Made by a program: the position numbers and the translations under genes. The notes under the pieces were generated by a model. The model had not been told where the DNA came from and did not search any database. It worked only from the letters and a program-made list of their open reading frames with translations. Shown in pieces: positions 57,504 to 64,000 of a stretch of DNA of 64,000 nt. The DNA is taken from contig JAGMUV010000003.1 of NCBI GenBank assembly GCA_020744425.1, forward strand, positions 2,480,001 through 2,544,000, read 5' to 3'. The DNA comes from Dactylonectria macrodidyma. Lineage: Eukaryota > Ascomycota > Sordariomycetes > Hypocreales > Nectriaceae. Every line of letters begins with the position of its first letter. Position 1 is the first letter of the stretch.

Positions 57504-58899
57504 AATGGTGAAATGAGTTCGTTTTTTCGTTTCATTTAATCCTGAATAGAATCCTTCCGTCGTTAGTCCTCCAAGCTAGATGGAGGAGTCGGAAGTTCAA
57601 ACAGGACTTACACCCGCATTTACCCAGGGGATTTCGCTGGAGAAATGATGTAATCCGTACCTATTGTCAAGTATCCCCCCATAAATTGAGGCACCCGGGA
57701 GTGTTGCATTCAATCATTCACATGATACGGTCAGATTGGCGAATCCATGACGGCAGAGAAACCCGTTTCGGCCAGTGAGCATCATTGATGAGCAGTGAGG
57801 CATACGTAAGGCAACAAGGCGTCCAGCCAGGCCTTAAGGAGGGAGGCCAGGCAGCACAATTTGGCGAGTGGAATCCAATTATGGACCGGGCCAGACTGCC
57901 CACAAATCATCCTGGTGGCCTCTTTGTCGTGGCAGTGACGGATGAGTAAAGTGAAGGTGATTGATGAGTGCGTCGGTGCTTCTGAGACAATGACGATAGA
58001 TGGAGTAACAGAGTCCACTGCAGCCAGCAGCAATGCGGGACACTTGGCGGTTGACTCTGGTTCTGGACCCTCTTGGGCTTCTGCGGGTCAAGCCACCGGC
58101 GTGGTTGGTGTTGGTGTTGCGTGGGGCACCAGGGACTCAAACGCACGGAGAGAGACTTGAACGAGCGACCAAGCAACGGACCAAGCTCCTCAATCTGTCA
58201 GATCCAAGACGGAATTAAATAGGAGGCAGGTATCTAATAAGTGGAAGCTACCTAAGTAGTATGTGTGAAGCACCGCCTCCAGAACACGAGATATCCCCGT
58301 ACTACTACCTCATTTCGGTGGGGGTCCACGGGGGATTCCAAATAAAAGACATGGAGGAACAAGAGAAGGGAATGAATGCCTATGTGTGGGAGACGGTGGC
58401 GGGAGCTATCCATGAAAGAGGGGTTCCATATTCATCTGGATGTCAGTGCCCTCCCTACCGGCCCATGCCGCTTGGTAGACCCTGTGGCTGCTGACATTTG
58501 GAGGTGTTTGCTGCGAATATTCGCCAACTTTTGCCTCAGCACCAGCAATTCATCGTCTAGGGGGTTGGATCCGGTGAGCAAAAAGAGTGGAAAAAATCCT
58601 AGAGTCGGCCACGGTGGACACGCGAGTTGGAAGAAAAGGAAAACCGCAGCTGGGGATCACCAGCCCCCTGATTGGGCCGAGGCCACCACCCCCAGGAACA
58701 ACTGCAACTGGGCTTCCCAAGTCAGATTAGGTACTTGTGGCGGGCATTTGAGGTACCTTTCAGGTGGGGGACCAGACAAAAAGGAACATGGCGTCCCCCC
58801 TCGATGTTACCAGGCCAAGCTCTCACCCGCCATTCTGCCCCCCAGCTGGAGGGCCCCAGTCAGCCTGCCCGATGCCCGTAGCGTAAGGTAGCCCGCCAA
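57504..58899. other. Distal intergenic region between SDR and calcineurin genes
   Basis: 3' flank of the SDR gene and distal calcineurin promoter. It contains AGGTACTT/AGGTACCT words near 58728 and 58752. Short open frames on both strands have no domain signature. Confidence 0.5.
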
Positions 58900-59235
58900 C
58901 CTGCCCGCTCGCTGCTCGCTCTCTCACCGTCGCCCAAAGCCAGCGCCCCAACTCAACTTGCTCTCTCCTTGTCAGCCCTATCTTGCAATATCCTCTCTAC
59001 ACAACCCTCGCCTCTTCTCCTCCCCTCTTTCTTGCGCTGCATCCTGCGTCCGTCGCCCGCCGTGCCCCGTCGCTGATCATCGCATCCCTCCTCCTTTCGA
59101 GGCCCCGCGACGACCGCTCGAAGCAGCTGCTCCCGTTGTCTCACCGCCGCCGGTTCGGCCATCACCTCGTTCCTCTTCCGCCCTCCCGTTCTCCCAGCTT
59201 CAGCAACCCCCTAACTATCGCCTCAACCGCCCGTC
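58900..59235 (+). promoter_or_regulatory. CT-rich, ATG-free leader of calcineurin A
   Basis: From about 58900 to the start codon the plus strand is strongly C/T-rich (TCTCTCC, CCTCGCCTC and similar). No ATG occurs between about 58880 and 59235, as expected for a transcribed 5'UTR. CCCCCTAACTATCGC just before the ATG resembles a branch point, so an intron in the leader cannot be excluded. Confidence 0.6.
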
Positions 59236-61286
59236 ATGGATCCCGAAGGCGACGCCAACTCTCCGCCCTCGGTCGATGACCGTCGCAATGCTCAGGTCGA
59301 CAACGCCATCCGCGCGATCCAGGAGAAGAAGCCTGTCCCCGAAATCGACTTCACCATCCATACCATGGAAGATGGCACCCAGGTCAATACCATGGAGCGC
59401 GTGTGCAAAGGTGCGTGAGATACCCCCTCCATCCGTCATTTGGACCCCACCATCATCACCACCACCAATATGCAATGAAATTTGCCCACCATACGCGGCG
59501 TGTCGCTGCATGTTGCCATCTCGACGCATTTTTCGCTCCTAAAAGCATCATGGTTCTTTTTCCGACCGAAAATGCATTTCCAGTTGGCTAACTCCACCGC
59601 CGTTTGGCGCTCTAGACGTCCAAGCCCCCGCCATGTTCAAGCCCACCGATGAGCAATTCTTCGAGGACGACACCCATACCAAGCCCGATATCAACTTTCT
59701 GAAGCAGCACTTCTATCGGGAGGGTCGGCTCACTGAGGAGCAGGCCCTCTGGATCATTAACAAGGGTACTGAGATCCTGCGCGCCGAGCCCAACCTCTTG
59801 GAGATGGACGCCCCCATCACCGTTTGTGGTGATGTCCACGGCCAGTACTACGATTTGATGAAGCTCTTCGAGGTTGGTGGTGACCCCGCCGAGACGCGAT
59901 ACCTTTTTCTTGGAGATTACGTCGACCGTGGTTACTTCAGTATAGAGTGCGTCCTCTATCTTTGGTGCCTCAAGATCCACTACCCCAAGTCCCTGTGGCT
60001 TCTTCGAGGAAACCACGAGTGTCGCCACTTGACCGACTATTTCACCTTCAAGCTAGAGTGCAAGCACAAGTACTCCGAGACCATTTACGACGCCTGCATG
60101 GAGTCCTTCTGCTCTCTCCCTTTGGCCGCCGTTATGAACAAACAGTTCCTGTGCATCCACGGAGGACTGAGCCCTGAGCTTCACACCCTTGATGACCTGC
60201 GAAGCGTGCGTACCCAAGCTTAATCTCGCTTGTTCATTGAGATTCCTTCCCCGTTGAAGTTGGCTGATCTGTATTTAGATTGATCGTTTCCGCGAACCCC
60301 CCACCCAGGGTATCATGTGCGACATCCTCTGGGCTGACCCTCTTGAGGACTTTGGCCAGGAAAAGACCAGTGACTATTTCCTTCACAACCACGTCCGAGG
60401 TTGCTCGTACTTCTTCTCGTACCCTGCCGCTTGCGCTTTCCTCGAGAAGAACAACTTGCTTTCGATTATCCGAGCCCACGAAGCCCAAGATGCCGGCTAC
60501 CGAATGTATCGCAAGACCCGAACCACTGGCTTCCCTAGTGTCATGACCATCTTCTCCGCTCCCAACTACCTCGATGTCTACAACAACAAGGCCGCCGTTC
60601 TCAAATACGAGAACAATGTCATGAACATCCGACAGTTCAACTGCACCCCTCACCCCTACTGGCTTCCCAACTTCATGGATGTCTTCACCTGGTCGCTGCC
60701 TTTCGTCGGTGAGAAGATTACCGACATGCTCATCGCCATCTTGAGCACATGCTCGGAGGAGGAACTGAAAGACGACACTCCTTCCGCATCCTCGCCCGGC
60801 CCCGTCTCGCCTTCGGCTTCGAGCCCTAACATGGACCCTGATTCGATCGAGTATAAGAGACGAGCAATCAAGAACAAGATTCTTGCCATCGGTCGATTGT
60901 CTCGAGTGTTCCAGGTCCTCCGCGAGGAATCTGAGAAAGTTTCGGAGCTCAAGACGGTCTCTGGTGGTAGACTGCCAGCTGGCACTCTTATGCTGGGTGC
61001 CGAGGGTTTGAAGAATGCGATCCACAACTTCGAGGACGCTCGCAAGGTCGACATTCAGAACGAGAGGCTTCCCCCCAGCCACGAGGAGGTGGTTAAGCAC
61101 CAGGAGGAGGAGCGACAGGTTGCGCTGGCAAAGGCTGCGGAGGATGCCAACAACGACACGAAGCTGCAGCAGTTGTCGAGGAGACTTAGCACGTGAGTCT
61201 CTTTGCTCGCGTTCGCTCACTTTGAGATCACAGGACTAACTTTGACTGACAGGGATCGCAAGAATCGATCGGCACCATCGTCATGA
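59236..61286 (+). CDS. CNA1: Calcineurin A, catalytic subunit
   Basis: Ca2+/calmodulin-dependent Ser/Thr phosphatase (PP2B) that dephosphorylates Crz1-type factors. Exons 59236-59410, 59616-60205, 60279-61192 and 61253-61286 give 570 residues. Metal-site motifs: GDVHGQ (130-135), GDYVDRG (158-164) and RGNHE (189-193). Further catalytic-domain marks are [18 protein letters not shown] and [19 protein letters not shown]. The calcineurin-B-binding helix is around [21 protein letters not shown]. The calmodulin-binding segment is [23 protein letters not shown], and an autoinhibitory-like region follows (near [13 protein letters not shown]). A Ser/Pro-rich insert separates B-binding and calmodulin-binding parts. 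The last exon encodes only 11 residues. Confidence 0.97.
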
Positions 61287-62024
61287 AAACATAGCTGTAC
61301 AGTAGCATTTACGTTTTGATACAAACATCGAAGGATGGAATTGAGTTCCTCCATCAATTGGAATCAATGACGGCATGGCTTGTGTTGTTCGAGGTTGTCA
61401 TTTTATCTCTTTCATTTTCAGGGCCGAGTCCCAGGTCACTACCAGGCCAGGCCAGGGCTATGACTCGACACCCGCAGACAGGGTGCAAAATTGAGGTGGA
61501 TGATGAATGGTGATGCTTGGGCGCTAGAACCGAGACAGCGTTGGACACTTGTCTAGAAGCCGCCAGACCACTCACGGTTCGCAGTCGGCGATGCACCTTA
61601 ATGAATACATGAACATTATTGGAGGCCCACATTTCCATTTATTTGCAGTCTATTTTGCTTGACAACGTGCGTTTCATACATGAGACGTCATTACGCTAGT
61701 CGTATTTTGAAGGATTCCGTCGCGCAAGACCTTCCTTTGAGCGTATGGCCTATTCCCTGAACCCTATCAAGTTGCTGGAGGCGTTCTCCCGTGCTAGAAA
61801 CAAAATGCAGAAGTCGTGATACCTCTCGTGAGTCTCAAGTACTTCTATGAGATGAGTCGAGAGTTTGTTTCACCGTCGAACGTCGAGTGTTGTGACGGGG
61901 TTGAGAACAAGACGCTACTAGGTATACCCTTCCTGAGTTATCCACTCAACTAGAGGCTATGCCAGCTCACCAGGCCCGTTCAGTCAAATATGTGGCATCC
62001 AACACTGCAGCCTCAGTCTCTCCT
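61287..62024. other. Convergent 3' intergenic region
   Basis: 738 bp between the stop codons of calcineurin A and the PAC3-like gene. No domain-bearing frame seen; the two 3'UTRs lie here. Confidence 0.5.
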
Positions 62025-62522
62025 TCACAAAACCTTTTGCGTGAGTTCCATCAGATCAAAGAAAGCTTCTCGGTCTGTGTCGATCTTAACTAGTCCCATC
62101 CCCAAAACCAGCGTTCGGCGGTCGTCGGGAGATCTCAGCGACAAGTGGCTCGCAAGTTGCGATGCATACAACTGTCCAAGTGTCTCACGGTCGTCACCGC
62201 CGCCGCCCAGTAATGTCTTGGGGGATAGATGAGTTGAGGGTAGGAGACCCTTGTTCATGCTGGGTAGAGTCATTTCCACTATGCCAGCAGAGGAGCCTGC
62301 CAAGGGAACTTGGATCTGAGAATTCCATTAGGGGACGGGTCTGATGGTGTGGCTGGTATGTATACGCACCCATTGTGAGAGGCGCCCTTCTTGAGAGATG
62401 GTGATGAGGATCTTGTCAGAGAAGCTAGTGGAGGTAACTTCGGTCGGGACTCCGTTCACGAGACCAGAAGCCTCTCGGATTGGGGCGGGAAACCCCTCCT
62501 CTCTAACATCGGCAGCCTGCAT
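62025..62522 (-). CDS. PAC3/PSMG3-like proteasome assembly chaperone
   Basis: Small protein of 147 residues. Exons 62522-62370 and 62315-62025 join TGG to ATC in frame (donor GTGCGT, acceptor CTCAG). The fold region reads NGVPTEVTSTSFSDKILITISQEGRLSQW, then IQVPLAG, which matches the beta-strand pattern of PAC3 (human PSMG3, yeast Pba3/Irc25), which helps build the proteasome alpha ring. A central variable loop (LGGGGDDRE) is followed by a helix and the strand RRTLVLGMGLVKID. It ends FDLMELTQKVL, like the C-terminal helix of the family. Similarity is weak, so the assignment is tentative. Confidence 0.7.
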
Positions 62523-62825
62523 CTTGGAAATGAACGTCGTGTTTTTGCGTCTCTTTCTGTTCTCTAAGCAGTCGAGGAGGAGGAATCAAGCCAATGTTAA
62601 TGGTGGAGGCAATGAGATGCTGGTGGAGGTGCACAGGCCCCACCACCCCGCACTAGGCTTGAAGCGGCTGGAGATTCTGGCGGTGGACAGCGGCAAAACA
62701 GCTCAATCCCAAAATTTCCTGAACCCATGGACGCCAACTTTCAAGTCGACGAATTTGCGACGTGCTGGTTGCCTCGTTAAAAATCCAAGGGGTCAAGTCA
62801 ATTTTGACATACAGAGCCATCCAAA
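62523..62825. promoter_or_regulatory. Divergent promoter, PAC3-like / ECM16
   Basis: 303 bp between two divergent start codons. No clear motif recognised. Confidence 0.5.
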
Positions 62826-64000
62826 ATGGCTAAGTATACCCCCCGCCAGAGAAAGCACAAAGTGCTGGCTCGTGAGCGCGCAAAGGACAGCGCTCGGCAC
62901 GATGTCGAGGACACAAACGCCGAGGAGCTGCTCCCAGAGCAGAAGCTCGCCCATGAGGAGAAGAAGGCGGCGATGAAGAAGGAGCTTCTCCAAGAGGGCG
63001 CCAAGATGAGCGGCAAGAAGGCCAAACGTCTAGAGAAGTACATCGAGGGCAAGCTCCGCAAAGATGAGAATCGAGAGCTGCTGGCGAAGCTAGCTGAGCG
63101 CAAGGTCGACACCAGCCTGTTCTCGAGTACTCGATCGCTAGGACAGGGTCGCGAGACGAAGAAGCAGGCGATCAACAGGGCGATGAGGGAGGAGAAGGCT
63201 GGGTTGGAGGGGACTGCAGAACGGGATGCATTGCTCTATGAGAAAAGGCGCGAAGCTGTGGAAGACGACCAAAGTGACGACGACAGCGACGCCTCAGAAT
63301 CGGAGAAAATCTCTTCAAAAAACGCTGGACCTTCTGAGACCCCGGCTCAGGCTAAGCCCACAACAGCCCCAATTGGCTCGGGCTTAAAGCGTCCCCTGGA
63401 CCTTGGCGATGATGGACGACCAGTCATTCAAAAGCGACAAAAGCGAGGCGGCGTGAAGTCTAAGATTTCTCTCGCCAAGGTCGAGGCACCGCCATCCGAA
63501 GAGTCTGAAATCAGCGACGAGGAAACAGACGAATGGAATGGCTTCAGTGATGATGGCGCTGATGGCGAGTCCAAGGAGAGCGATGACAGCTCCGAGGATG
63601 ACGAGGAGGATGGTGCCCAGGATGACGAGGACGACTCTGAAGAAGATTCTGAAGAAGATTCTGATGAGGAAGACTCTGATGAGGAAGACTCTGATGAAGA
63701 AATGGAGGATGAGGACAAGGCCCAGAGATCTTCCTCCTTCAAAGCATGGGCAAATCAACAACGCAATGAAGCCCTCGGGTATGATCCTGCACAATCAACC
63801 ACCTCAAACATGGTCATCCCCCAGCCCGAAAACTTTGTCCCCAGGGCTCCAGAACAAGACCCATTACCCATGGAGCTCCAACCAAGCACAAACACCAACC
63901 GAAAGGTATACAGCGTGACTGTGACCCGAACTCCCGAGGTCCAGGAGGCACGTCTCAAGCTTCCTGTCGTATCCGAGGAGCAACGGATCATGGAAGCAAT
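62826..64000 (+). CDS. ECM16: DEAH-box RNA helicase Dhr1/Ecm16 (DHX37), N-terminal part (truncated at window edge)
   Basis: Nucleolar helicase that releases U3 snoRNA from pre-40S particles. The frame is open from ATG 62826 to the window end (391 codons plus two bases), so only the N-terminal extension is present. It opens with the basic PRQRKHKVLARERAK. KKAKRLEKYIEGKLRKDENRELL is a conserved family helix (Utp14-interacting region in yeast is nearby). A long acidic run follows (63480-63720). The segment ends RKVYSVTVTRTPEVQEARLKLPVVSEEQRIMEA, which leads into the helicase core in DHX37 proteins. The catalytic motifs lie outside the window. Confidence 0.9.
   Translation, partial: MAKYTPRQRKHKVLARERAKDSARHDVEDTNAEELLPEQKLAHEEKKAAMKKELLQEGAKMSGKKAKRLEKYIEGKLRKDENRELLAKLAERKVDTSLFSSTRSLGQGRETKKQAINRAMREEKAGLEGTAERDALLYEKRREAVEDDQSDDDSDASESEKISSKNAGPSETPAQAKPTTAPIGSGLKRPLDLGDDGRPVIQKRQKRGGVKSKISLAKVEAPPSEESEISDEETDEWNGFSDDGADGESKESDDSSEDDEEDGAQDDEDDSEEDSEEDSDEEDSDEEDSDEEMEDEDKAQRSSSFKAWANQQRNEALGYDPAQSTTSNMVIPQPENFVPRAPEQDPLPMELQPSTNTNRKVYSVTVTRTPEVQEARLKLPVVSEEQRIMEA

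Overview
The window is nuclear DNA of a filamentous ascomycete. Genes are single units with short spliceosomal introns (about 45-190 bp, GTAWGT-type donors, CTAAC/CTGAC branch points, YAG acceptors), gene density is about one per 2-2.5 kb, and the gene content (AA9 LPMO, PL4 lyase, COMPASS Shg1, Ugo1, Gep4, calcineurin A) is typical of Sordariomycetes. A hypocrealean fungus is my best guess from the overall protein flavour, but the sequence alone does not fix the genus. There are no operons, transposons, CRISPR arrays or rRNA genes, and I recognised no tRNA.

Layout. 1-4.4 kb: truncated LAT-type amino-acid permease (-), FAM32A-like nuclear protein (+), Ser/Thr-rich membrane protein (-). 4.4-9.2 kb: a long spacer with no supportable gene. 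9.2-18.4 kb: compact housekeeping block with dolichol kinase (+), ORC2 (-), mitochondrial PGP phosphatase Gep4 (+), a Myb/SANT-like protein (+) and Tim22 (+). 18.8-25.8 kb: membrane-anchored GH16 glucanase (-), a small four-helix membrane protein (-) and a secreted PL4 rhamnogalacturonan lyase (-). 26.5-36.7 kb: SNW/SKIP splicing factor (-), p24 cargo receptor (-), PhoD-like phosphatase (+), Rrp15 (+), mitochondrial [2Fe-2S] ferredoxin (-), Ugo1 (+). 38.2-44.2 kb: AA9 lytic polysaccharide monooxygenase (+), Shg1 with a huge RD/RS tail (+), triose-phosphate-type sugar transporter (-). 44.2-47.8 kb: second long spacer. 47.8-64 kb: membrane-anchored ubiquitin protease (-), Cys-rich single-pass protein (-), trimethyllysine dioxygenase (+), SDR polyol/sugar reductase (+), calcineurin A (+), proteasome-assembly chaperone PAC3-like (-) and the truncated start of the Dhr1/Ecm16 RNA helicase (+).

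How the genes relate. Most are core functions: ER glycosylation and secretion (dolichol kinase, p24), replication (ORC2), mitochondria (Gep4, Tim22, ferredoxin, Ugo1), ribosome biogenesis (Rrp15, Ecm16), splicing (SNW, probably FAM32A), chromatin (Shg1) and Ca2+ signalling (calcineurin). GH16, PL4 and AA9 are carbohydrate-active enzymes but lie apart, so they are not a cluster. I found no novel multi-gene system. The strongest unusual observations are a 6-nt microexon in the sugar transporter gene, the long charged-repeat tail on Shg1, a trimethyllysine dioxygenase gene with no ATG in its first recognisable exon, AT-hook motifs in ORC2, and a degenerate-looking coding stretch next to the PL4 gene. 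All exon joins were made by eye from frame continuity, splice signals and family similarity.
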